NCBI RefSeq assembly: GCF_005543295.1 | Contig: NZ_SRSG01000013.1 | Span: 1 to 64,000, forward strand | DNA: 64,000 bases | Source: Halalkalirubrum salinum | GTDB taxonomy: Archaea; Halobacteriota; Halobacteria; Halobacteriales; Haloferacaceae | Direction of reading: 5' to 3' | Shown here: positions 1 through 7,203 of the stretch, piece by piece | Position numbering within the stretch: the first letter of the stretch is position 1 | How the letters are laid out: the number at the start of each line of letters is the position of its first letter | Made by a program: the position numbers and the translations under genes | The notes under the pieces: generated by a model | The model's input: only the letters and a program-made list of their open reading frames with translations | What the model was told of the DNA's origin: nothing | Databases searched by the model: none

Positions 1-1
1 C

Positions 2-256
2 AACAAGTCGACCTCGGACACCATGCCGTACATGGAGATCAACGAGTCGAAAGTCGATGTCGCCCACGAGGCAACCGTCGGGAAGATCGGCGACGAGGAC
101 ATCTTCTACCTCCAGTCGCGCGGACTGGACGACGATGACGCGAAACAGATGATCGTCTCGGGCTTCATCGAGCCGATCACAGAAGAGCTGCCGATCGAGT
201 ACGCTGTCGAGCTGAACCGGCTCGTCGAACTCGAGATGGAGGGATCGCTCGGGTAG
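2..256 (+). CDS. sufB: Fe-S cluster assembly protein SufB, 3' end only
   Basis: Only the last 84 codons lie in the window; the frame is open to the first base, so the start lies upstream. The segment contains the SDTMPYMEI stretch, the LQSRGL segment, a GFIEPITEELP motif and the closing AVELNRLVELEMEGSLG, which match the C terminus of SufB rather than SufD. SufB is the scaffold of the SufBCD complex, which assembles iron-sulfur clusters in the cytoplasm. sufC would be expected just upstream. A strong hairpin follows the stop codon directly. Identification rests on remembered family sequence, including the B. subtilis SufB tail. Confidence 0.9.
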   Translation, partial: NKSTSDTMPYMEINESKVDVAHEATVGKIGDEDIFYLQSRGLDDDDAKQMIVSGFIEPITEELPIEYAVELNRLVELEMEGSLG

Positions 257-297
257 TATCGCGCGCCGGACGTCGCTTCGGGCGACGTAGCGCGATA
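257..297 (+). terminator. stem-loop after sufB
   Basis: Right after the sufB stop, TATCGCGC (257-264) pairs with GCGCGATA (290-297). Inside it, ACGTCGC (270-276) pairs with GCGACGT (282-288) around a TTCGG loop. The two stacked perfect stems (8 and 7 bp) would make a very stable RNA. No long U tract follows, so termination or 3'-end protection is inferred. Confidence 0.55.
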
Positions 298-316
298 TCG
301 ATCATCAATTGAGATC

Positions 317-700
317 ATGACACGTACCAACCTCGTCTGTCTCAGCTGTATGACAACCTACGGCTACATTGGCGACGGCCCGCATCCCGGCTCGTGCCCT
401 GAGTGCGGGAGTCGCTGTGTTCCACCAGCCGGTGAACTCATTATTCGTGGGAACACGACCTGGCGAGCACCGAACGGGCTCGCGACCGCCCGAGTGTACG
501 CATACGACGAGTGCGGCCGCCCGTTCGAGTTCGAACTGAGCGCACACAACGATCGCGGAACACTCACGGGCGTCAAAATCGACGGGATCGAGGTGCCACC
601 GGCACTTTTCCAGCGATACCTCCGTGTACCCGATTCGGTCCACAGAACCTGCGCGTCGCTCGGAATTGCCTCCGCCGGACTGGCCCGTTCGGCGGACTGA
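317..700 (+). CDS. uncharacterised zinc-ribbon protein (127 aa)
   Basis: I do not recognise a named family. The N terminus has two Cys pairs, CLSC (residues 8-11) and CPEC (27-30), typical of a small zinc ribbon. A mixed region without predicted membrane segments follows, with a further lone Cys in DECGRPF. The plus-strand reading is preferred over the overlapping minus-strand frame because of the paired Cys motifs. It stands alone between sufB and a convergent acyl-CoA dehydrogenase gene, so context gives little. A role in nucleic-acid or protein binding is only a guess from the fold. Confidence 0.6.
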   Translation: MTRTNLVCLSCMTTYGYIGDGPHPGSCPECGSRCVPPAGELIIRGNTTWRAPNGLATARVYAYDECGRPFEFELSAHNDRGTLTGVKIDGIEVPPALFQRYLRVPDSVHRTCASLGIASAGLARSAD

Positions 701-739
701 TTGTGCGACGACCGGAGTCAGTCCCGACTACGCGTCCCG

Positions 740-1882
740 TCACTCTAGTAGCTGCGAAGCGATCGTGTTCCGCAGAATCTCGCTCGTCCCCTCGTAGATC
801 TCGTTGAGTTTGGCGTCGCGGTAGTAGCGTTCGACCGGGAAGTCCTTCGTGTAGCCATAGCCGCCGTGGATCTGGATCGCCTCGTTTGCGACCTCACGAG
901 AGATCTCGCTGGCGTACAGCTTCGCCTGTGCGGCCTCTTTGATGAAGGTTTCCCCGCGCATCTTCTTATCGGCGGCCTGGTGCATGAGCAAGCGAGCGCA
1001 CTCGAGTTTGGTGTCCATGTCCGCGAGCTTGTGTTGGATCGATTGGAACCCAGAGATCGGCTGGTCGAACTGCTCGCGCTGTTGGCTGTATTCGAGCGCG
1101 TCGTCGAGGGCCGCCTGGGCGATCCCAATCGATCGCGCGGCGATCGTGATTCGGCCACCGTTGAGCGTCTTCAGCGCGTGGATGAATCCATCTCCTTCCT
1201 CGCCTAGCCGTCGATCGACCGGGATCCGCATCGCATCGAAGCGAAGCTCCGCGGTTGGACACCCCTTATCACCGAGTTTGTGCTCGGTCCCCTCGACGAT
1301 GAAGCCGTCGTCCTCATTGGGTCTGACGATGAACGAGGAGATTCCAGTCCGTCCCGCCTCGGGATCGGTTTTTGCGAACAGTGTCACCGTGTCGGCAACC
1401 GAGCCGTTCGAGATCCAGAGCTTGCCCCCGTCGATGACGTACTCGTCGCCGTCTCGTTCGGCGGTCGTCTCCATCGCTGGGACGTCGCTGCCAGCACCGG
1501 CCTCCGAGAGGGCGAACGCGCCGATGTCGTCACCACGGTTCAACGGTGAAAGGTACATTTGTTTTTGCTCTTCGCTGCCGAAGGCGTAGAGCATGTTCCC
1601 CGCGAGGCTCGTATGCGCGGCGACGATCGTCCCCAGCCCACCAGATCCTCGTGAGAGCTCTGCAAGCCCAAGTGCGTAGCTGTGGTAATCCAATCCTGCA
1701 CCGTCGTATGCTTCCGGAAACGGCATGCCCATGAGGCCGAGCTCGGCCATTTCGTCGATTAGCTTCGCCGGAAACTCGTCGGTTTCGTCAATCTCTGCCG
1801 CGCGTGGTTTGACCTCCTCGTCGACGAACTCTGCAACCATATCCTTGATCTGTCGTTGTTCCGCAGAGAGGCTGAAATCCAT
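740..1882 (-). CDS. acyl-CoA dehydrogenase
   Basis: This FAD enzyme oxidises acyl-CoA to trans-2-enoyl-CoA in fatty-acid or branched-chain amino-acid breakdown. At 380 aa it has the normal family length. It opens with MDFSLSAEQRQIKDMV, carries the flavin-contact segments FALSEAGAGSDVPA and WISNG, the Q-rich C-terminal helices, and the catalytic base Glu364 in YEGTSEILRN. The substrate cannot be told from sequence. The gene is monocistronic and divergent from the squalene/phytoene synthase gene, with 157 bp between them. Confidence 0.93.
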   Translation of the reverse strand: MDFSLSAEQRQIKDMVAEFVDEEVKPRAAEIDETDEFPAKLIDEMAELGLMGMPFPEAYDGAGLDYHSYALGLAELSRGSGGLGTIVAAHTSLAGNMLYAFGSEEQKQMYLSPLNRGDDIGAFALSEAGAGSDVPAMETTAERDGDEYVIDGGKLWISNGSVADTVTLFAKTDPEAGRTGISSFIVRPNEDDGFIVEGTEHKLGDKGCPTAELRFDAMRIPVDRRLGEEGDGFIHALKTLNGGRITIAARSIGIAQAALDDALEYSQQREQFDQPISGFQSIQHKLADMDTKLECARLLMHQAADKKMRGETFIKEAAQAKLYASEISREVANEAIQIHGGYGYTKDFPVERYYRDAKLNEIYEGTSEILRNTIASQLLE

Positions 1883-2004
1883 GCTTTGTCCTTCGGCCGA
1901 TCGCTCTTATGCGTTTCCACACGGTTGTTCATGCATTTCTGCGACAATCGATCGACTGCGGCTCGATTCGTGCCAATAACGGGTTCGAGCAAACCCCAAG
2001 AGAC

Positions 2005-2012
2005 TTTTTATC
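2005..2012 (+). promoter_or_regulatory. TATA box of squalene/phytoene synthase gene
   Basis: TTTTTATC lies about 28-35 bases before the ATG at 2040, and no Shine-Dalgarno sequence precedes the start. This is the usual layout of a leaderless haloarchaeal transcript. Confidence 0.5.
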
Positions 2013-2039
2013 CCCGCTACCTTACGATAGGATACTTGA

Positions 2040-3125
2040 ATGAATGGACACGAATCCCGCCCGCCCGGGGCCGATGCTGAAGCCGACCTCGCGTGGTGTC
2101 GCGACGCGGTCCAGGACGTTTCGCGGACGTTCGCGCTGACCGTCGACGTGTTGGAAGAACCGATGTCGACGCATATCTGCTTGGGGTATCTTTTGTGCCG
2201 TATCGCAGACACAGTTGAGGACGCCGGTCACATCCCGCCCGCGGAGCAAGCCGCAGCCCTCGAAACCTACGATGAAGCAATTGATCCGGCAAGCGACGTA
2301 TCGATCGACGCCTTTCTAACCGAAATCGACCCCTGGCTCCCACCGGAGCGCGACCGCTCGGCCGACTGGACCGTCGTTGCCAACGCCGATCGCGTCCTTG
2401 CGGCGTTCGAAACCCTCCCCGAGGACGTTCAGGCAGCGATCGTCCCGCCGGTGTCAGAGCTCGTCAGTGGGATGGCAATGTTCGTCGAACGCCACGCCGG
2501 CAACGGTGGGCTGCGGATCTCCTCGCGGGAGGAACTCGAAGAGTACTGCTACTACGCCGCCGGAACCGTCGGAAACCTCATTACGAACCTCCTGACACGC
2601 GGTGACCTTGCCGCTGAGAAGCGCCGAATACTCTATGAGACGGCTGAGGATTTCGGCCTGTTGTTGCAGCTCGTCAATATCTCGAAGGACGTCTACGACG
2701 ACTATACCGAAGAGAACAACGTCTACCTGCCTGCCGAGTGGCTCGATGAGGAGGGGGTTGAACAAGACGCGCTCGTTGACCCGGCCAATCGCGACGAGGC
2801 CGCTGCGGTCGTCGATCGAACGGCCGACCACGCCCGATCATTCTTAGACGACGCAGAAGCGTATCTCACTGCAATGCCACTGAAACACGGTAACACCCTT
2901 GCGGCGTGGGGTGTGCCATTTTTGCTCGCGGTCGGAACACTCCGGGAGCTTGCCGCGAGGCCCGAAGACGCGTTGACCGAACGGGGTGTCAAGGTATCTA
3001 GAGAGGAGGTGTACGCCGTCGTTGCGGCGATGAGTTCGACTGGTCGTGACTCAGTCTCAGAACTCCGCCACCAGATCGCCGATCAGCCGTTTCACCGCGC
3101 GATTTCGAACCCACAGTCGCGATAA
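2040..3125 (+). CDS. squalene/phytoene synthase family (head-to-head prenyl synthase)
   Basis: The protein belongs to the trans-isoprenyl synthases that join two C15 or C20 diphosphates head to head. Both Asp-rich Mg-diphosphate motifs are present: DTVED at residues 57-61 and DVYDD at 217-221, the latter in LVNISKDVYDDYTEE. The length of 361 aa and the sequence style resemble the haloarchaeal farnesyl-diphosphate farnesyltransferase (squalene synthase) more than the shorter phytoene synthases, but substrate assignment is an inference. Squalene is a major non-polar membrane lipid of haloarchaea. A TATA box sits about 30 bp before the start. Confidence 0.85.
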   Translation: MNGHESRPPGADAEADLAWCRDAVQDVSRTFALTVDVLEEPMSTHICLGYLLCRIADTVEDAGHIPPAEQAAALETYDEAIDPASDVSIDAFLTEIDPWLPPERDRSADWTVVANADRVLAAFETLPEDVQAAIVPPVSELVSGMAMFVERHAGNGGLRISSREELEEYCYYAAGTVGNLITNLLTRGDLAAEKRRILYETAEDFGLLLQLVNISKDVYDDYTEENNVYLPAEWLDEEGVEQDALVDPANRDEAAAVVDRTADHARSFLDDAEAYLTAMPLKHGNTLAAWGVPFLLAVGTLRELAARPEDALTERGVKVSREEVYAVVAAMSSTGRDSVSELRHQIADQPFHRAISNPQSR

Positions 3126-3139
3126 CACACCTCATCACA

Positions 3140-3703
3140 TTAGGTCTGTTCGAGGAGCTCTCGAAGCTGGGCCCGATCGCGGGTATCTTCCGGGAGCGAA
3201 TCCGGGTGAAACCACTGTGCATCAGAGATTTCGCCGTCTGGGTCGTTCACCGTCAGCGCTGTAACGTTTGTTTGTGCTTCGAACACTGGCAGGACACCCC
3301 ACGTGTTATAATTCCCAGAGCGGATCTGCACACGAGTGAGTGACGCCAACCCCTCGTACTGTGCATCGATTCCCGCCTCTTCATGTAATTCGCGAACCGC
3401 TGCGCGCTCGTATGTTTCGTCGCGGTGCACACCACCACCAGGAAGCACCCATTTGTCGACGCCGTCGTGTCTCACCAACAGAACCGATTGGCCGTCGTTG
3501 GGCGTGACGATCGTGTGTGCACCGTACGGTGCGCCGGAGTCGACAATCCGCGTCGCAAGCGTCCGAAACCGCCGGCGTCGAACTGTGTCGAGCCGTTCAA
3601 ATGTATGGTACTCGCCGTACTCGCGACTCACGCGGTGATACCGCTGTTCGGCCCGTTGGGACGCGCGATCGGCGAGGAACCATAGGTCGTTGACGGTCGT
3701 CAT
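3140..3703 (-). CDS. Nudix hydrolase
   Basis: The Nudix box GX5EX7REUXEEXGU is complete at residues 90-112 (GGGVHRDETYERAAVRELHEE is its core), so hydrolysis of a nucleoside diphosphate linked to another moiety is expected. The substrate is unknown. I chose the ATG at 3703 (187 aa, starting MTTVNDLWFLADRA) because the longer frame adds a Cys/Arg-rich stretch untypical of the proteome. The N-terminal 55 residues form a charged helical domain seen in haloarchaeal Nudix proteins. The gene converges on the prenyl synthase with 14 bp between the stops. Confidence 0.88.
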   Translation of the reverse strand: MTTVNDLWFLADRASQRAEQRYHRVSREYGEYHTFERLDTVRRRRFRTLATRIVDSGAPYGAHTIVTPNDGQSVLLVRHDGVDKWVLPGGGVHRDETYERAAVRELHEEAGIDAQYEGLASLTRVQIRSGNYNTWGVLPVFEAQTNVTALTVNDPDGEISDAQWFHPDSLPEDTRDRAQLRELLEQT

Positions 3704-3843
3704 AGCTCGAATCGATAGTGGCATTTGCCGTCGTGGCGAAGGGACAAAACATCTGTCTAGGCCGCGGCAAACACAGTTACGCATTTAATTTTGTCCGAAC
3801 AGTACAAAAGGCTTCGCTGACGGCGCGATCGAATCCACGGCCC

Positions 3844-3849
3844 TTTTAG
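3844..3849 (+). promoter_or_regulatory. TATA-like box of small acidic protein gene
   Basis: TTTTAG lies 23-28 bases before the ATG at 3872, without an intervening ribosome binding site. This suggests a leaderless transcript. Confidence 0.4.
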
Positions 3850-3871
3850 CGTCCCTTCGCCAACGTCAGGT

Positions 3872-4078
3872 ATGAGCTTCGAAAAAGACGACAAGGTCGT
3901 ACTCTCGGACAAACACAGCGAATACGACGGTGAAACTGGCACAATCACCCAGGTCGTTGAGACGATGTTCGGCGATGCAACGTATACAATTAGCTTTGAA
4001 GATGGCCAAGAAGCAGGGATCCCTGAGGATTCACTGACACTCGCTGCGGACGGCGATGGGGCTGAAGACGAAGAATAA
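3872..4078 (+). CDS. small acidic KOW/SH3-like protein (68 aa)
   Basis: The 68-residue protein reads as a small beta barrel. It starts KDDKVVLSDKHSEYDGETGTI, which resembles a KOW or SH3-type turn, continues with a strand-rich middle and ends in an acidic tail. Similar short proteins are widespread in haloarchaea without known function. It has its own TATA-like box and is followed by a hairpin at 4087-4106, so it is likely a one-gene unit. Function is unknown; the barrel reading is a visual inference. Confidence 0.7.
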   Translation: MSFEKDDKVVLSDKHSEYDGETGTITQVVETMFGDATYTISFEDGQEAGIPEDSLTLAADGDGAEDEE

Positions 4079-4086
4079 TACTGTCC

Positions 4087-4106
4087 AGTGGGAATGATAT
4101 TCCACT
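4087..4106 (+). terminator. hairpin 3' of the 68-aa gene
   Basis: AGTGGGAAT (4087-4095) pairs with ATTCCACT (4099-4106) around GAT, with one bulged G. It lies 9 bases past the stop at 4078. The lack of a following T run makes termination only a plausible role. Confidence 0.4.
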
Positions 4107-4199
4107 GCTGTTCAGGAACTGCCGGCGCAACCGCTCTCGAACTGAAGGTCGTATCATCTGTTGAAAAGCGTTCCAAACGCTTCGGTATTTATTGAGTAC

Positions 4200-4225
4200 A
4201 AAAAGTCCAGCCAAGGCGGCTGGAC
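4200..4225 (-). terminator. intrinsic-terminator-like hairpin, minus strand
   Basis: GTCCAGCC (4205-4212) and GGCTGGAC (4218-4225) form a perfect 8-bp stem around five bases. Read on the minus strand the stem is followed by TTTTT (4204 to 4200), the classic oligo-U terminator form. No protein gene reads into it, so it may end an unannotated minus-strand RNA. Confidence 0.4.
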
Positions 4226-4637
4226 CGTGTGACTGACCAAGCCACTGCGGGAGCACTAGTCCACAGTGTGTCGGCGCGTTTGCGCCACCTGAACTTTGCA
4301 CGCATGTCGATTAAAAAGCTTTCTTCCTGCCAAATATAACCAACTGCCCCCGTGTTTACACCTGTTTCTAATACCATATCTGAAAATTTTGTTGTTTATC
4401 CGTTTCTCTGCATTTGCTGTGAACAATTGTGGTTCTCCACGCTATTCGAACGCCGAGATTCGGTTTGAACTGATGATATTATGCATGAATGATCATTACT
4501 AAAGTTACGTTCGCCATTTCGTTCGAGATGCTATTTTGTGAAGGTTTCAAACGCTCTCCAACCGGACGGAGTATTTGTTGCAAAGCGTTGCAAATGCGAC
4601 GAGAGGATTCTTGTCAACCGGAGGTCTGTGATGTACC

Positions 4638-5642
4638 ATGGTCGATCGACACAGGACGATTCCACGCCGGATTTCGCTGACAAACACGATATTCGAAGGG
4701 AATAACAACGTCTATTTGCTCGACGGAGAGCGTACTATCCTTGTCGACACCGGTGTTTCTGTCCCGGCAATCCGGGAAGAACTCGCTGATGGGCTCGCGG
4801 CGTATGGTGTCTCATACGCAGATATCGACGAGATATTTCTTACCCATTGGCATTACGATCACGCGGGGCTTGCCGGTGAAATACAGGCCGAAAGCAGCGC
4901 AACTGTCTATGTCCATGAGGCTGATGCCGCCCTCGTTGCTGGCGATCGAACGGCGATCGACGCCGAATCGACACTGAAACGCCAGCGGTTCGACGAGTGG
5001 TCGATCCCAGAAGACGCACGCCGCGAACTCGAACAGTACCTCTCCACAGCGATGGAGATTGGCGGCCAAGCGGTTGACGTTACGCCGATCACCGACGGAG
5101 ATACTTTTGAGCGGAACGGGGGTACCCTCGAGGCAGTTCACCTTCCTGGGCACGCGGCCGGGCTAACTGCTTACGCGTTCGAAGGCGAAACGGGTCGTGA
5201 AGCGTTCGTCGGCGATGTGATTCTCCCAAGATACACCCCGAACGTCGGAGGCGCTGACGTCCGGGTCGAACGCCCACTTGAAACGTATCTCAGGAGTCTC
5301 GAACGATTCATCGAATTAGATTTCGAACGCGCCTGGCCGGGGCACAGAGCGCCGATCGACGATCCTTCGAGTCGGGCGGCGACGATTATTGCGCACCACC
5401 GCGATCGGACCGAGCGCGTCATTTCAGTACTCGAAGACCAGGGCCCTGCAGATGTGTGGACGGTGAGCGCACACCTGTTCGGTTCACTCTCGGGGATCCA
5501 CATTCTGCACGGTCCTGGTGAGGCGTACGCCCACTTAGATCACGTACGCGCTGCGGGAATTGTAACCGAAACCGATGGGGTCTACGCGCTGTCGCAATCG
5601 AATCCGTCGATAGAATCACTGTTCCCGTCGATCGATCAGTAG
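4638..5642 (+). CDS. metallo-beta-lactamase-fold hydrolase
   Basis: The zinc-binding HxHxDH motif is present as HWHYDH at residues 70-75, followed by the later His in HLPGHAAG and the Asp in FVGDVILP. These give a binuclear metal centre of the glyoxalase-II/lactonase type. The C-terminal 90 residues, after the WPGHRAPI segment, form a helical domain like that of the LACTB2-type hydrolases. Length is 334 aa. A GGAGGT sequence at 4620-4625 lies 12 bases before this ATG, a rather long spacing. The substrate is unknown; hydrolysis of a thioester or lactone is the usual activity in the family. Confidence 0.85.
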   Translation: MVDRHRTIPRRISLTNTIFEGNNNVYLLDGERTILVDTGVSVPAIREELADGLAAYGVSYADIDEIFLTHWHYDHAGLAGEIQAESSATVYVHEADAALVAGDRTAIDAESTLKRQRFDEWSIPEDARRELEQYLSTAMEIGGQAVDVTPITDGDTFERNGGTLEAVHLPGHAAGLTAYAFEGETGREAFVGDVILPRYTPNVGGADVRVERPLETYLRSLERFIELDFERAWPGHRAPIDDPSSRAATIIAHHRDRTERVISVLEDQGPADVWTVSAHLFGSLSGIHILHGPGEAYAHLDHVRAAGIVTETDGVYALSQSNPSIESLFPSIDQ

Positions 5643-5669
5643 TGGGTCTTCGCGGGAATTCGGGCGATC

Positions 5670-5795
5670 TCAGCTGTGTTTCGAAATCCACAGCTGAAGC
5701 GCATGTCTGATGTGGAAGTCTTTTTCAGCAGGTTCGTCAGCTTTAAGTGCCTGTTGGAGTTGGTTCTGCAAGCGATCATCGACATCCTGTGCCAT
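5670..5795 (-). CDS. conserved-looking 41-aa microprotein
   Basis: The protein begins MAQDVDDRLQNQLQQALKAD and ends HIRHALQLWISKHS. It looks like a single charged, amphipathic helical hairpin without Cys or membrane segments. I chose the ATG at 5795 because TATATAT at 5818-5824 sits 23-29 bases upstream, ideal for a leaderless start; longer frames add a Ser/Cys-rich stretch that overlaps rpoL. It is divergent from rpoL and converges with the beta-lactamase-fold gene. Function unknown. Confidence 0.6.
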   Translation of the reverse strand: MAQDVDDRLQNQLQQALKADEPAEKDFHIRHALQLWISKHS

Positions 5796-5817
5796 ATTTG
5801 TGTAGTTTGAATAACAG

Positions 5818-5824
5818 TATATAT
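5818..5824 (-). promoter_or_regulatory. TATA box of the 41-aa gene
   Basis: TATATAT lies 23-29 bases before the start at 5795 on the minus strand. It is the main reason for choosing the short form of this gene. Confidence 0.5.
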
Positions 5825-5936
5825 CGGCTTTTCGGTCGATAGCTTGTGCAGCCTGATGACGACTCATGACGGTTCTTTGAGCCGGACGATGACAGCGATA
5901 CGAAACACTGAAACAGCAACGTGACGAACTTGAACT

Positions 5937-6221
5937 ATGGAACTTCGAGTCATCGACAAAACCGATGACGAGCTGCGCTTGGAGATCGCTGGTGAGGATC
6001 ACACCTTCATGAACGTCCTCAAAGGGGTACTCTTAGAGCTCGAGACGGTCTCGGCAGCAACGTACGACGTCAACCCCGAACAGTCAGGTGGACAGACCGA
6101 TCCGGTGTTGTCGATCAAAACAGAAGGCGGCGCTGACCCGCTTGACGTGCTGGCCGACGCCGCCGATCGCGTCGAAACACAGACAGACGCGTTCCGAGAC
6201 GCCTTTGCTGCGGCCGCGTAG
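5937..6221 (+). CDS. rpoL: DNA-directed RNA polymerase subunit L (Rpo11)
   Basis: Rpo11 forms the alpha-like heterodimer with Rpo3 (subunit D) that starts assembly of the archaeal RNA polymerase. The 94-aa protein opens [20 protein letters not shown] and contains the diagnostic [14 protein letters not shown] segment, equivalent to the eukaryotic Rpb11 dimerisation helix. The length is normal for the family. The stop is followed within 24 bp by the convergent hisF stop, so the gene is probably transcribed alone. Confidence 0.96.
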   Translation: MELRVIDKTDDELRLEIAGEDHTFMNVLKGVLLELETVSAATYDVNPEQSGGQTDPVLSIKTEGGADPLDVLADAADRVETQTDAFRDAFAAAA

Positions 6222-6244
6222 ACGACAAAACAAACCGAGCGTTC

Positions 6245-7057
6245 TCAGAGACGGATTGCCAGGCCGTGATCGTCGAGATACTGTTTCGTTTCTTGGATGC
6301 TGTACTCGCCGAAGTGAAAGATTGACGCCGCAAGTCCGGCGTCCGCGTTCGCCTCGGTGAACACTTCGTACATGTCTTCTGGCCCGCCACAGCCAGACGA
6401 GGCGATCACAGGCGTTGAGACATTATCACAGACAGCTTTGGTGAGCGGGATGTCGTAGCCGTCTTTGGTCCCGTCAGTGTCGATCGAGTTTACGAATAGC
6501 TCACCAGCACCTCGTGTCTCCGCTTCTCTCGCCCACGAGACCACGTCGACACCAGTCCCTTCACGGCCGCCTTTGACGGTACATTCGAACCAGCAGGACT
6601 CGCCATCGATCTCGGCGTAGTGTTCGCCAGCCTCGTCGTAGCGCCGTCGCGCGTCGACAGAGATCACAATACACTGGCTGCCGAACGCAGCCGCACCCTC
6701 GCCGATGAGTTCGGGACGATCGAGCGCCGCGGTGTTGATCGACACCTTGTCCGCACCCGCCCGAAGCGTCTCTTTGATGTCCGCTTTCGTCCTGATACCC
6801 CCGCCGACCGTCAACGGGATAAAACACTCGTCAGCGACTGCCGAGACGGTGTCAAGCATGGTTTCGCGGCCCTCGGCGCTCGCGGTGATGTCCAAAAAGA
6901 CGAACTCGTCCGCGCCGGCTGCGTTGTAGGCTTTTGCCATCTCGACGGGATCGCCGGTGTACTGTAGATCTTCGAAGTTGACGCCCGTGTACACCGCAGG
7001 GTTGCCGTCCTCGTCGAGATCGACGTCGATACAGGGAATGATGCGTTTCGTGAGCAT
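6245..7057 (-). CDS. hisF: imidazole glycerol phosphate synthase, cyclase subunit HisF
   Basis: HisF turns PRFAR plus ammonia supplied by HisH into imidazole glycerol phosphate and AICAR, linking histidine and purine synthesis. The start at 7057 gives [18 protein letters not shown], placing catalytic Asp11 exactly as in the family; the second catalytic Asp is Asp135 in SVDAR. The phosphate-binding loops TVGGGIRT and [10 protein letters not shown] are intact. Length is 270 aa, with a short internal insert after SVDARRR compared with bacterial enzymes. The other his genes are not in the window. Confidence 0.96.
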   Translation of the reverse strand: MLTKRIIPCIDVDLDEDGNPAVYTGVNFEDLQYTGDPVEMAKAYNAAGADEFVFLDITASAEGRETMLDTVSAVADECFIPLTVGGGIRTKADIKETLRAGADKVSINTAALDRPELIGEGAAAFGSQCIVISVDARRRYDEAGEHYAEIDGESCWFECTVKGGREGTGVDVVSWAREAETRGAGELFVNSIDTDGTKDGYDIPLTKAVCDNVSTPVIASSGCGGPEDMYEVFTEANADAGLAASIFHFGEYSIQETKQYLDDHGLAIRL

Positions 7058-7203
7058 TCGATATCGAACTCTTTGCGTGGTTGCGGTTTCACCGTTTCGG
7101 GTGCGTGTGCCCGCCCCGTCACTGCGTAAACAAACCAAACCCGACGACTCCCGACAGCGGGTTCTCAGACGCAACTAAGCAACTGGAACACCTCGACTGA
7201 ACG

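Larger units (their letters stand above)
4079..4637. other. 559-bp AT-rich gap without a convincing gene
   Basis: The segment is clearly more AT-rich than its surroundings, especially from 4295 to 4560. Its short open frames lack the acidic, GC3-rich character of neighbouring genes. It holds the hairpin at 4087-4106 and a second perfect hairpin at 4205-4225. I see no transposase remnant or terminal inverted repeats. A small RNA or a decayed insertion is possible but not shown. Confidence 0.6.

Noticed and set aside
305-643. Minus-strand frame of 112 codons overlapping the zinc-ribbon gene
   Set aside because: The plus strand carries paired Cys motifs and an acidic composition; the minus frame looks like the usual GC-rich shadow.
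1975-2000. GGGTTCGAGCAAACCC, resembling a tRNA T arm
   Set aside because: No acceptor, D or anticodon arms can be built around it; it lies in the promoter region of two divergent genes. No tRNA was found in any other spacer either.
4296-4502. Plus-strand frame of 68 codons in the AT-rich gap
   Set aside because: Composition is rich in Leu, Phe, Asn and Cys with no acidic bias, no promoter spacing and no family resemblance.
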